64,000 nucleotides of DNA from Erigeron canadensis (Eukaryota > Streptophyta > Magnoliopsida > Asterales > Asteraceae): NCBI RefSeq assembly GCF_010389155.1, contig NC_057764.1, positions 12,710,001 through 12,774,000 on the forward strand. Direction: 5' to 3'. Below the pieces are notes generated by a model. It was not told the DNA's origin. It saw only the letters and a program-made list of their open reading frames with translations, and did not search any database. The number at the start of each line of letters is the position of its first letter. Position 1 is the stretch's first letter. This document shows, piece after piece, positions 21,961 through 34,200 of this stretch. The translations under genes were made by a program, and so were the position numbers.

Positions 21961-22174
21961 TTTGGGCCCATCGACTGATGGGTTCACAGGATTTTCCTCC
22001 CTGATAAATCCCTAGGGGTATATGATTTAAATCACTTTCAAAAATAGTGGACTTAGTTAAAAAGACCACTGGAGTTGATAGTTTAGAAACCTTTTTCCTT
22101 TTCTCAACTGGTGTAACAGATTTTTCTTTCTTTGAAAAAGGTTTAGTATTTTGTTTTGGGCCAGATGAGGTACC

Positions 22175-24302
22175 CTAAAAACTGTTTAATCTTGCATTAC
22201 AACTTTGGACTTGACGAGCCAGTACTTGAAACTGGCTTTCTAACCTTAACAAAATGGTTTCTTCAGATGACACCTTAGCCTTTCCAGTTGACTGGTCTAT
22301 AGGCTTAGGTTGAGGAGTGGTTTTCTTCTTTTGAACATGGGGTTGTTTTGAAGCAGTCTGAGGCAAAGGTTTGTTCTGCTTGACCTTTTTGACTGGAGCA
22401 GTCATCTGGGATGCTCCAGTCTTCACCTCTGATAAAATCACTGGAGGAATAATACTTGCTTTGGGGGTTGTTGGTTCATCATAGATAGTGCTAGGTTTTA
22501 ACACTTCAGGTAATCAATCAACAACAGGTATTAATGCTACAACATTAACAACACCTCCCAAATATGCTCGTTTTTGGGAGGGATATTGATTTCTAGCAGC
22601 ATCATACGATTTTCTGGTCTCAAGCCATGTTTGAATGACTTGTTTTTCTTTTTGTAAAATAGATTCCAATTCTTGATTTTCATTGCCCAGTTGTTCAGTC
22701 ACCAAAACTTGTGCTTTAAAATCCAGTTCAATATCTTGAAGATCCTTTAATTTTGATTTTAAAATTGATATTTCAGAAAAATCAGTTTCAAAATTGGTTG
22801 ACATGTCTAATCGAACTGTTTCAACAAATAATAAATCAGAATCAAGAGCTTCAGCGATGTCCAGTTTTAATTCAGGATCAGTTTCCTTGTCATAATCAAT
22901 TACCTTTTTAATGACGATGTCCACCCATCTTCCAGATGTGACATATTCCTTCACCAGATGCTCTTCATCAGCTAGAGCCATATAACAACAATCTCTTTCC
23001 TCTTCTTCATCAACAGATGAATCATCAGAGGGAACCCACTTCTCTTCAACTACCATACATTGATTCTTCTCCATTTCTTCAGTCAGGAGGGCAATTTGAG
23101 CTTTGAGCTTTTTGTACTTAAACTTGTAGCTGTCATCAGTTTTGTTATAAGAAGTAGATGGACCAGACTGGTTGACAAAATGATTGGACTTGCACTCCTT
23201 CATGACAAGACCTTTTCTTCCACATTTAAAGTATATCAGATTAGCCTTGTCAGTAGAGGAACTGGGTGCATGTTGTCCAGTGGGTCTGTTTGCTCTTGCT
23301 TTGAAACGGTTAAACGTTTTAGCAATCATTGCAACTAGATCGTCACTATCAGTTTCATCACAGTCTGAAGAGATATTATTAGTGACTCCAGAATCCATTA
23401 ATTCAGACACCATCTTCTTCATAGAAAATACATTCTCGGAAGACATTAGTGCTGCACATGGTGGTTCAGTAGGACTGACCACAATGGAATTACTGGAAGC
23501 ATGATGAATGACATCTTTTTCTGCCTCAATTCTTTGGGCTTGATTCTCTTCAGTGTATCTGAAGGCTCCATACAAAGTTGATAGAGTATGAGAATGCAAG
23601 GTTTTACCTTGTCTCAAAACCACAATCATGTGAGACCATTTAGATGGAAGAATATCACAAACCTTTTCCAACATAATATCTTTGTCTTCATCAATACCCA
23701 ACCTTTTTAACTGGTTTATTATGCTCATAAATTTGGTATAAGTACCAGTTAGAGACTCGTTGGGAAGGGCAAAGAAGGTTTCATATTTCTTATTCAAAGA
23801 CACTTTTCTAGTAACAATAGTGTCATCACCTCCTTCATACTGGTTGACCAGTTCATCCCACATGCCTTTAGCACTGGAATAGAGAACCAGTGTCGGAATA
23901 AGAGTTTCAGGAATGGCTCCAAGGATCATAACCTTTAAGGTTGTATCAATATTAACAAGCCTTTTGTCTTCTTCAGACCAGTGTTCCTCTCTCTTTTCCC
24001 TACCATTTCTTACTCAAGTTGGATCAATAAGTTGGTTGAGAGGACTTCTTGGGACATATGGTCCTTCAGTAAGGATTTTAATCATGTTCCTCTCAATACC
24101 AGTAAAATGAAGTATCATCCTGTCTTTTCATGTGCCAAATTCATCACCATTCCCACTGAATTTGGAAATGGGAGTATTGGAATAACGTACATGCACATGA
24201 GGAGAAGCAGGATTTGGGGGGAGGAGGTGGTGGATTATTGTTAGGAATGGGTGTGGTCTCGGTATTTATAGGGGTTTCTTGAGTATTCTCTGGGTCAGCC
24301 AT
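22175..24302 (-). pseudogene. Element C Gag
   Basis: The start is most likely the ATG at 24302-24300 (MADPEN), about 50 bases inside the LTR. Two in-frame stops occur near 24135 and 24012. The main open part (23929-22514) holds the UBN2/gag-polypeptide domain (MWDELVNQYEGGDDTIVTRK, LTGTYTKFMSIINQLKRLG). A degenerate zinc knuckle follows (YFKCGRKGLVMKEC): the first Cys and the His of the CCHC pattern are lost. A long charged coiled-coil tail comes next. After a break, 22504-22175 is a basic, proline-rich tail. The protein is non-functional. Confidence 0.8.
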
Positions 24303-24340
24303 CAAGAAATACGGATCTAGGCAAGTATATTAGCCTTCCG

Positions 24341-24353
24341 CTCTGATATCAAT
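24341..24353 (-). promoter_or_regulatory. Primer binding site of element C
   Basis: On the minus strand this reads ATTGATATCAGAG, followed by C, next to the inner end of the LTR. It resembles TGGTATCAGAGC, the complement of the 3' end of initiator tRNA-Met used by most plant copia elements, with G to A decay. Confidence 0.7.
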
Positions 24354-25311
24354 TGTGAAGTCCCTCACTCGATGGTTTAACCCACAAGTGTAGAATACGA
24401 CAAGTCAAGTAAGCACTAGATTGGACTAGTATTACAATAAATATAAATGCAAGAATATATATAAAGTAATACGTAACTTAAGCAATGTAAATAAATAAAC
24501 AAGTAAAGTAAATGGTGAGACACAATGTAATTTTTCAAGTATAATTTATTTAATGATGTTAAATAAAATACAAGGTTGTTGCGGAACTAAGATATTACAA
24601 AGTAAGTATCAAAACAACCTTATGAATTACAAGTGATCTAATATTTGCTAAATAAACTCTTTTGATCGAAATACTTAAAGTTGTGAAGTATAACCGTTTA
24701 GATCGAGAGTATTTAAGCAAAAGCACCAAATTGCAAAAGTGTGTTTTGAACAAGGAAATGACTTGGTATTTATAGGCAAAAAGAATAAATATAATATTGT
24801 TTTTGCCGTACAAATATGGTTGCATGCATTTAAGGAAACTACTTTAATTCCTTAAATGCATTGGTTAAAGTACAAGAATAAAGTCACTTGATAGTGACTT
24901 GTCTTTTAATTAACCAACCACCTTTACACGCATGTAAGGCTTTTAACAAAGGATAAATGGATTGTCCGGGTAAAGGCATGTAAAGGCATAAATTCAATTC
25001 CTCGTAATCAGTGTTCAGACTTGTAAGGTCTAGAACACTGTCAAGGACTCCAGTTAGGAGATCTCGTAAGTCTGCCAGTGAGCTCCGCTATTTGTCAGAC
25101 TTCTTTCTTCAGACTTCACTCTTCGACTTTAGTGAGAATGTTCTTCAGTGGAAAGATGTTGACTGGAGTGAAGTCCAGTGAACCAATCTGGTGGAATCCA
25201 GATTTCTGTACAAGTAAATGATTCACTGGCCTTCTCATAAATTCTGGACAAATCCTCAGAAGGGCTCCAGTCTTCTCGTCTGGAGTGAGTCCAGGAAATC
25301 TGGACCTAACA
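24354..25311 (-). repeat. 5' LTR of element C
   Basis: The LTR is 958 bp and runs from TGTGAAGTCCC to ACCTAACA in + coordinates. A TATA box (CCTATAAATACC on the minus strand) lies near 24763-24776. Its counterpart on the other side of the element is missing. Confidence 0.85.
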
Positions 25312-25681
25312 TGGGTACATTTATATGTGTATGTGCCGTATATATATATATACACACATACATTTGTATTTTTACAGTCTAGCAAGTATGTAGGATGATA
25401 TTTGGTCGTGTCATGATATTTGAGATGCCAAACAAGTATTTTAATTTTATTACTGTTATTTGTCTTTTCAAACTATTTTCAGACTGAGCCTCTCACTGAA
25501 TAAGCGGTTGCGGTTTATATTTACTTTTTAGTATTTTAATTAGTTTAATGGGAAATCGTGATAACCCCACAACCACTAAAATTACTTGTATTACTAGATT
25601 AGATAAAAGCAACGCGTCCTTGCGAACGATTCTGTTTTTATCAATAAACTCTACATCTGATCGGGTCCCCTATCTGTTAAG

Positions 25682-25683
<2 letters not shown>

Positions 25684-25718
<35 letters not shown>
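25684..25718. repeat. (GT)n microsatellite
   Basis: About 17 uninterrupted GT dinucleotides. Confidence 0.95.
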
Positions 25719-25720
<2 letters not shown>

Positions 25721-25788
25721 TGAGATAATTATTTGTACAACTTTTAAAAATTTAAACACTAAAAAACGCAACCCATCAACAACGTATG

Positions 25789-25848
25789 CTAGACCTTCTG
25801 CTGTCGAATCTTGACACGAGGTTTCCAGCGAAATTCACCTTTCAAAAT
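25789..25848 (+). mobile_element. SINE 3' fragment
   Basis: The last 60 bases, ending GCGAAATTCACCTTTCAAAA, match the 3' end of the SINE-like element at 31640-31700. Only the tail is present. Confidence 0.5.
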
Positions 25849-25855
25849 TTTTTTC

Positions 25856-26096
25856 ATAAAACTAACGTAGTGTATAAGTAGTTATCATTATTTCAATGTT
25901 TAACAACACATTGATTCGTCAAAATCGAGAAAAACACGTTTTTTGTTTAATTTTGTACATCCATTTTGGATGCATATTCATCAAAATTGATGCAGAAAAC
26001 AAAAAACGTTATTTTTTTTTATTTTAACAGATCAATGTGTTGTTAAACACTTAAATAATGATAATTAGTTATACGTTATGTTAGTTGTATAAACTT
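25856..26096. mobile_element. Foldback MITE
   Basis: The two halves are imperfect inverted repeats of about 100 bases: a segment around AACAACACATTGAT at 25908 matches the reverse complement of the one around ATCAATGTGTTGTT at 26032. Together they would form one long hairpin. It is non-coding, and the family was not determined. Confidence 0.6.
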
Positions 26097-26317
26097 TTAA
26101 TGCATCAAAATGAAGTTTTTATGTGTTCTAACCGTATTCTTATTTTAAGGATGTTAACACTAGAAAACCAAATACACACAAACTGTCAATTTAATAATAT
26201 ATAATTATTAAAAAAAAATCTACAGACAACCTATATGTCAACTTAATAATATATTATTATAAAAAAAATCTCACTAATTTATATATTTTTAAATTTTAAT
26301 CACTTATTTATACATAG

Positions 26318-27299
26318 TGTGAAGTCCCTCACTCGATGGTTTAACCCACAAGTGTAGAATAACAAGTCAAGTAATCACTAGATATGACTAGTATGAAACA
26401 TCAAGTAAGCACTAAATTGGACTAGTATTACGATAAATATAAATGCAAGAATATATATAACGTAATACGTACTTAAGCAATATAAAGATAAGCAAATAAG
26501 TAAATGGTGAGACATAATGTAATTTTCAAGTGTATTTTATTTATTGATGTTAAATAAAATACAAGGTTGTTGTGGAACAAGATATTACAAAGTAAGTATC
26601 TAAACAACCTATAAATTACAAGTGATCTAACTTTGCTAAATAAACTCTTTGATCGAAATACTTAAAGTTGTGAAGTATAACTGTTTAGATCGAAAGTATT
26701 TGAGCAAAGGTACCAAATTGCAAAAGTATGTAATTTGGACGAGGAAGTGACTTGGTATTTATAGGCAAAAAAAATAAATATAATATTCTTTTTGCCGTAC
26801 AAATATGGTTACATGCATTTAAGGAAATTACTTTAATTTCTTAAATGTATTGATTAAAGTACAAGAATAAAGTCATATAATAGTGACTTGTCTTCTAATT
26901 AACCAACCACCTTTACATGCGTGTAAGGCTTTTAACAAAGGAAAAATGGATTGTCCGGTTAAAGGCATGTAAAGGCATAAAGTCAAATCCTCGTAATCAG
27001 TGTTCAGACTTGTAAGGTCTAGAACACTGATAAGGACTCCAGTCAGGAGATCTGGTAAGTCTTCCAGTGAGCTCCGCTATTTGTCAGACTTCTTTCTTCA
27101 GACTTCAGTCTTCGACTTCAGTGAGAATGTTCTTCAGTGGAAAGATGTTGACTGGAGTGAAGTCCAGTGAACAAATCTGGTGGAATCTAGATTCCTGTAC
27201 AAGTAAGTTGTTAACTGGTCTTCACATAATTTCTGGACAAATCTTCAGAGGGCTCCAGTAATCACGTCTGGAGCGAGTCCAGTAAATCTGGACCTAACA
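26318..27299 (-). repeat. Solo LTR, same family as element C
   Basis: It runs from TGTGAAGTCCC to ACCTAACA, 982 bp, flanked by the perfect 5-bp target-site duplication CATAG (26313-26317 and 27300-27304). No internal sequence is present, so LTR-LTR recombination removed the body. It resembles the LTR at 24354-25311 along its whole length. Confidence 0.9.
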
Positions 27300-27329
27300 C
27301 ATAGACGTTGGAATAACAATATAGAATAG

Positions 27330-27556
27330 TAAGTAAAAGTAAGTAACTGCTCAGTGCCGCCTTCCGCGGGTTTTTGAACTCCAATACCTCGACGGTGTTT
27401 GAGGGAGGTTAAGATGTAGGCAGACCTTACCTCTACCTGCTTCCAGTTTCTACCTAAATGGTAGAAAAGGCCCTCCAACCTTTGCATGGGATGGGGATCG
27501 AATCTATAACCTATGTCTCTAGAGACAAGAATGTTTACCACTGATCCACATAATTA
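27330..27556 (-). mobile_element. tRNA-derived SINE (Au/TS-like)
   Basis: On the minus strand an A-box-like TGGATCAGTGG (about 27540-27550) and a B-box-like AGATTCGATCCC (about 27497-27508) are followed by the body GTAGAGGTAAGGTCTGCCTA, typical of widespread plant SINEs, and a T/A-rich end. It carries no ORF. It is truncated or old, and the exact ends are uncertain. Confidence 0.65.
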
Positions 27557-28286
27557 GAGATTAGATATACTTCATGGATGTTGTAAATTTAATGTTCCTC
27601 TCATGCTTTCACGGGAGGTTGTGGTCTGTGGAGTATAAATACGGACAAACGGTTTGAGAGACATAAAGACAATCAAATATCACATGATGTATGGCACCCC
27701 ACCCCACCGCATTTTAGTATTTACCAATACAATCACGGGTAGAGCTGGTAGAGAGACTGGGGTGCTTAATCCCATCAACCATTTATGTTTTCTATTTGAA
27801 GGCTAGCTCATAACCAATTAATACAAAGGTTTTTTTTTAGTAAGCCACCCCAATCGATAAATGTTTGATTTCTAGCAATGACAGTTCAAGTAAAACATTT
27901 ATATTTGATCCATAAAAGTAAATCATCGTAATAAAACTCTATTTTACTAAAGTTTTATTAAATGATTATGTTTTTCACGTTATATTGTATTGGAAAAGAA
28001 ATATATAGTTGAGCCCCCCTCAATATAAAATCGTGGCTCCGTCTCTGTCTACAATTACGTTATTAATCCATTCTTGGACTTCTACCTTCAAGTTACTAGC
28101 TTTGAGATGTAAAGTTAAAAAGATCATAGATACTTGGATTAAAAGAAAGGGTATAAATAATAAATTTAGTAGAAAGGGTTGGTTGAAATGAGAGGGTGAA
28201 GCATTAAAACCACGGCAAGCCTAAACAACACTGCATTCCCATTTCCCAATATTATAGTCATACGTTCAGCGCCAAAAAAGCAAACC
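27557..28286 (+). promoter_or_regulatory. Upstream region and likely core promoter of the glucanase gene
   Basis: No gene is seen. TATAAATA occurs at 28152-28159, about 130 bases before the ATG, a plausible TATA box giving a 5' leader near 100 bases. Another TATAAATA lies at 27633-27640. The start context is CAAACCATGA. No transcript data are available to choose between the two. Confidence 0.4.
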
Positions 28287-31200
28287 ATGAAGTACCTTTA
28301 TTTCACTTTTTCACTATTCCCAGTGCTATTGATTTTGATTATTCTCCAAATGTGCTTGTTAATGTGCAACTCAAGTTACCTCATGTATAATGAAGCCCTT
28401 TCCAAATCAATCATGTTTTTCGAAGGCCAGCGTTCGGGTTTCCTCCCAAATGACCAGAGAATCAACTGGCGAGGCAATTCAGGACTTGGAGACGGTTCCT
28501 CCATCAATGCTGACCTAACCGGGGGTTACTATGATGCAGGCGACAATGTCAAGTTTGGTTTCCCAATGGCGTTTACGACTACCATGTTGGCATGGAGTGT
28601 TATTGAGTTTGGTGATATGATGCCGACCGGGGAGTTGAGGAATGCATTGGTCGCCATAAGGTGGTCAACAGATTATTTGCTAAAGACTGTGGCACAACCG
28701 GATCGGATTGTTGTACAGGTACGTACAGTTCAATTCATATCATTTTATTGGGAGAAAATGTCACAAATGATCCTTGTGGTTGGTCATATTCGCATTTTGC
28801 CCCTATGCTTTTTTCCGTTACAAACGGTCCCTGCGTTTTCTATTCTCGTTGCTACCGGTCCCTGCCACTAACTTCTGTTAGTTTTGACCGTTAATTCCGT
28901 CACGTGCATTGCACATGAGGGTATATCGGTCTTTTTCGGTCTATCCTTTCCCTCATTTCTATCAATAATCATCGTCTTCATGATCATCATCAAGAAGACC
29001 CAACCCAGATCACATAACTTAGAACTTTGATGATTTTTATTTATTCAAAATCCAAATATAAGGAGATGACAAACCTATAAATTTACACAGAATATAACAA
29101 CTAACAGGCATACACCTTTTCCTGATCTTTCATCAATCATCAATGTCATTAACTAAAATAGATCTAATATATATATTCCAAAATTGTAAAAAAAAAAAAA
29201 AAACAACAATAATAATAATTTTAGAAAACTTGCAAATTTTTGATGATATATTGATCCATGGAATCACAAGGTGCATTTGTAGATCTAAAAAGATCTAAGA
29301 AAAAAATCATAAAGGAAAAACAAAACTTTCAAATAACATCCATGCTAAATATATCTCAGATTTCATAATCAGACCCAAATCCAAATGAACACTTCTCACC
29401 ATGGATAATCCCTAAAAATTCTCCTGCCATTGTCGAACAGCCAACTCCTGGGGCTGCCGCCGACCATTCAAATGATGCGAAGATCCCTTTTCCAAACCCC
29501 TTTTTTGTTTTGAATACCCTTCACTTTCATGGGCTCATCTTAGTAGATCCAATATAGCAACACTCAAACTTCAAAAAAAAATATGCGTATAAAAATATAT
29601 AAGGAAACCCATATTGGGATATGTAGATAAATGTAGACATAGGAATATTTTGAAGTAGTGTTCTTTTTGGAGAATTAATACCGAAAGAAAAATGTAAAGT
29701 ATATGAATTGGGATTTTTTTTGTTTTAAGGTATAGATAGTTAGATACATAGACATATATACATATACATACACGTATATATATATGTATTGTTAACTAAA
29801 AGTTTTTTTCTATCAGATATAGTCCCTGTAGTTACTAAAAGGATAATTATACCCTCATGTGCATTGCACATGAGAGGTTTAACGGTTTAAACTAGCAGAA
29901 GTTAGTGTTAGGGATTGCTGGCAACGAAACTGAAAAATCCAGGGACCATTTGCAATGAAAAAAAACATAGAGGGGAAAATGCGAATATGAACAACTACAG
30001 GGACTATTTGTGATATTTTCTCTTTTATTGGTTATCTTTGTGTCAGCATATAGTCGGTGGATGCACTCGGGTTTTTCCTCCAATTCATGCGATAAAACAA
30101 ACCCAATTAAAAGAATATAGTATACCCCTCCTAGACGGTACTCACCATTGTTTGGTGAGCGGAAGTACAATTTGAAACTCGTCTTTCCAAAAAAATATTC
30201 GTGTCGCAGTTGTTAAAGTTGTTGTAGTCATAACTGCTAGTATTGTTTGTAGAGTGTGGTATAGGTGATGGTAATTTGGTATTTAGTACGAGTAATAGTT
30301 GTTGAACCTCTTTTTATGTATGTGGCTCAAATAAATGCCGCTCTTGAATTAGAGGTTTAAAAACGCCCAAATAGAATTAAGGGTGCTGACCCATCCCCAA
30401 CATGAGGAGTAATGGTGTGTTCTAAAAAAATTTAAAACATATAATTTTTTTAAACCATACATTTTCTTATATATTTTTTTTCTAAAAATAAAAGATGAAT
30501 CGGTGGGTTATCCTAAAAAATCTAAGTAAAAAAAAACAAAACCGCAAGAACAATTTTAAACAATACATTTTTTTATATATTTTTTTTCTCTTTATTTTTT
30601 TTTAATTTTTTAATAGAAAATCAAAATTTATATAAATCATTCAAAATGTTTTATCTCACAAACCATATATTGTTAAATGCAAAAGAAAATAGGAGTAGTC
30701 TGAAAATTTCGTCATTTTTCAATAAATATGCGACTCAATATACTTTTAACAAGTTTTTAATTTTCATTTTTTTTACTTACAAATAACCTACACATGTGTA
30801 GCTAAAACAAAAATTGTGATTCGGGATGGGCGTTGCCCTTAAGGAAATTCATAAAGGGTAGCTGGTGGGGTGATAGGTGATATAGGGTGATAGGTCATAT
30901 GGGTAATCGATGATCTACGTAACAGGCTCCGCCCTTAGCCACTATGGCTTCGCCATGGATCGATGGGCTCCGCCCTTGGCCATCATGGCTTCATTATGGG
31001 TTGACGGGCTGTGCCTTTAACCTTCATTGTTGTGTATAAATGGTCATTTAGTAATTTACATATGAAAACAAAGATCCTACACACGTGTAAGTACACAAGT
31101 ACAAGGGAAAAATAGGAAAATTAAAATGTCGAGTCGCATCTCTAATGAAAAATGACGAAATTTTTAGACTCTCAATATTGTTTTTTCATTTAACGATTTA

Positions 31201-34200
31201 CGGTTTTTGAGATAAGATATTTTGAATGATATGAATGAATTTTCATTTTTTATTGACAAAAGAGAAAAGAGAAAAAAAATATGTGATCTAAAATAATTTT
31301 CACATTCTTTTTCTTTTAAGAATTCTTAAATAACTCCTTTTAGTTGAAACCTCAATACATAAAGCATTCACTAAAGTAATTTGAAAACGACTAGTACTTC
31401 CTAGTTAGCTCAAGTGATTGCATGAGGTCGTAGGCTCAGACTTGGGAAGTATATAAGAAGTCTTTCTATGAAGGCTTGACTTGGGTATACCCAAGTTCAA
31501 GTCTGAGAAGGCAGAGTTTACCCCTATTGATCGTCGTGCTTTCGGGCGGATTAGTAGGGGGTTTTCCCCAATCGGGTATTTGAAATAGGCATTTCTACTT
31601 CGAGGGAGCACTCTAACCCAGACTCGGTTAAGACAACATATATTAAACCTTCCCCTGTCAAATCGCGACATGAAATTCTTAAGCGAAATTCACCTTTCAA
31701 AAAAGATTTGAAAACGACTATGGCATATATGTCGGTAGGCAATGGGATGTGCATGTCCTATCCTTCTTTTCTTTTTTTTTTCAACATCATTGAAACATAT
31801 TTCTTATTGTTTTGTCATAGGTCTGTGTCTATCGTTAAAGGGCATTTATAAATATTCTTAATATATTTATAGAATTTTTTTTTATCTATATATGAAATCT
31901 CCTATATTAAAAAATAAAAAAACTGTAATGATATCATTTTATTTTAAAAAAAAATTCCATAACATGTTAATATAGTATTCTCATATTTTTATGACGTCAT
32001 CCATAAAAAAAATTAAAATGAGCCAAAAAAAATATGAAAACTTATTTAAAAATATTATAAATTTCAATAATTTTAGTAGATAATCATGAAAGGTGAGGAA
32101 AAAAATGAAAACTTATTTAAAAAAAATATAAATTTAAATAAATTTAATAGATAATATGGAAAGTTTTTATTTTATTTAATCTATTAAGAAGGAACTAAAC
32201 ATTATAATTGTCATAAAAATTTTGTTTTATTTATATAAGAGAATCGAAATACATCATTAACATTGGAGATATGGATAACCATATGTCATTTGAGTTTGAG
32301 ATTCGACTAACCTGAATGGATATATTATTTTATCGTTTAGAATTAAGGGACTTGCTGTCAATGAAACTTTTTCATTTTGTTATCTTTCCATATAAATATT
32401 GTGGGCCTGAAAGAGGACTTTGATAGATGCGCATGTTTTAAGTTTGAACCCTTACCACAGTTTTACATGTTACATTGTTACTCATCACATGTGCATTTAT
32501 CCTTAGCCTTGCGGAAGAGACTGAAAAGGAAATTAAGGATTTTGAAAAGGAGTCTTAAAAGTTAAAAGTTGAATAATATACGCTACTATTATTAAGCGTA
32601 TAAAATAATGAAAGATTTATATATATATATATCACACTTTAAGACATAATTATATATATATCCAAAGAATGATTTAGAAAACTTTAAGACATAATTATAT
32701 ATATATCCAAAGAATGATTTAGAAAACATTGTATTTATTCATTAAAAACTTACACTTTGAATAAATATGTAATTATGTATTTCAAGTAGGATATACATTT
32801 TCCTAAAATAATACATTATAATTAAAGTTTCTTTGGATCAATCTACCGTTTTATGGTTTTTTTTTTTTTGCATTTGACTTATTATTTAAGTTATAGTTAT
32901 AATTAATTATATTTTAAATAATAAATTATCTTACTTCTATTTATAAACTATGAATGCTTAAAATATAGTTTAGGACTCTTGAAATTATCCCAAATACTTT
33001 CCATCCACCCACTCTGAAAATATAAAAGTGGCAAGGGATTTCAAAGAATAAGAAAGAAGAGAAAGTTAGTTTCCAAAGTAGATGGAACCATGCTGACTCT
33101 TTATTACTATTTATTGGTTAGTTTATAAATATATCTTGATAAATATAAGGAAAGAAATCCGAGAAACAATGTTATCAATGTGAAATAAAAGATTCAATGA
33201 ATTTGATTGAACAAATTAACCCTAACTAAAAGTTTTCATTATTTAACTAAAAAGTTTAGACTAATTAATAATGACCTCTTATTATCTAAAAACTCATATA
33301 AAAGAAGGAAAAATCATCCTGCAGTTAGTTAGCAAGGATGATAGCTGCAGCTGGGTTGTTTTGCAGGAACCAGTTTTATACATTCTAAAAATCAAAGGGT
33401 TTATATGAAAATTATATTTTAAAAGCCTTTGTAACTGAAGGGATTGATTTAAATGTATGAATATCTTAATCATACATTTCTTTATCCCCAACTCCTTATT
33501 TCTTTCAATAAATATCAAACAAAATTCTCAATCATTCATTTACTAAATATATATATATATATATATATATGAAAGAAATCAAATAAAAAGGTGTCTTAAG
33601 GAGAGAAAGTCTTATCAACCAATCAGAACGTGACATGTGGATTAAAAAAAAACGCGGTGGCATTTTTGTAAATAAATCAAACTTTTGTCAGCCTGGTTCT
33701 GGGTCAGCTTGGGTCTGGGTCAGCTTCGGTTATGATTAGCTTGGTCTGTCAGCTTGGTTAGGTCAGCTTGGTCAGCCTGGGTTATGGGTCAGCTTGGTCA
33801 GCCTAGAATCTGGGTCAGCTTGGAATCTACATTTGTGTAGATTATGTGTAGTTTTGTGTCAAGCTGACCCAACCCAAGCTCACCAACCTGACCCAGACCC
33901 CAAGCTGACCCAACCCAACCCAACCCCAAGCTGATGACCGATTCTGAAGAGTTACCTGATGACCGATTCTGAAAACCGGTGTTTCTCTGAAAACCTCCTT
34001 GCTGATTCTAAACAAAATTAACATCTTCAGGTCCCCGGTTGGGACACTCTTCGGAATAATGTGTGTCTCCACAATGATCACATCCATCAGCTAGCACCTT
34101 CACATCTCGCTCTAGATATCCAAACCTCGATTCTTGGTTAGCAAACCCTTTATCCATCCTTGCCGATAAAGCTTGAATCTCATCAATGACACTAGAACTG

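Larger units (their letters stand above)
18389..25311 (-). mobile_element. Ty1/copia element C, minus strand, 3' LTR missing
   Basis: Reading from right to left: LTR (24354-25311), primer binding site, gag, protease, integrase, RT, RNase H and a polypurine tract at 18391-18402. No LTR follows the tract; the sequence goes straight into the Sirevirus LTR at 18388. Its LTR is closely related to the solo LTR at 26318-27299 and more distantly to element A. Many stops and frameshifts show that it is old. Confidence 0.85.
25312..26312. other. Intergenic stretch with small repeats, no gene
   Basis: It holds a short TA run (25336-25349), a (GT)n microsatellite, a SINE tail fragment and a foldback MITE, listed separately. 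No coding potential is seen. Confidence 0.6.

Noticed and set aside
27490..27556. tRNA gene on the minus strand
   Set aside because: A- and B-box-like sequences are present but no cloverleaf can be drawn; the surroundings fit a SINE.
28287..28871. Glucanase as a truncated pseudogene
   Set aside because: Exons 2-4 lie 14 kb away but join exactly in frame and restore the full family length with all catalytic residues.
28661..28894. Open frames running past glucanase exon 1
   Set aside because: They read through the splice donor at 28719 into the MULE terminus.
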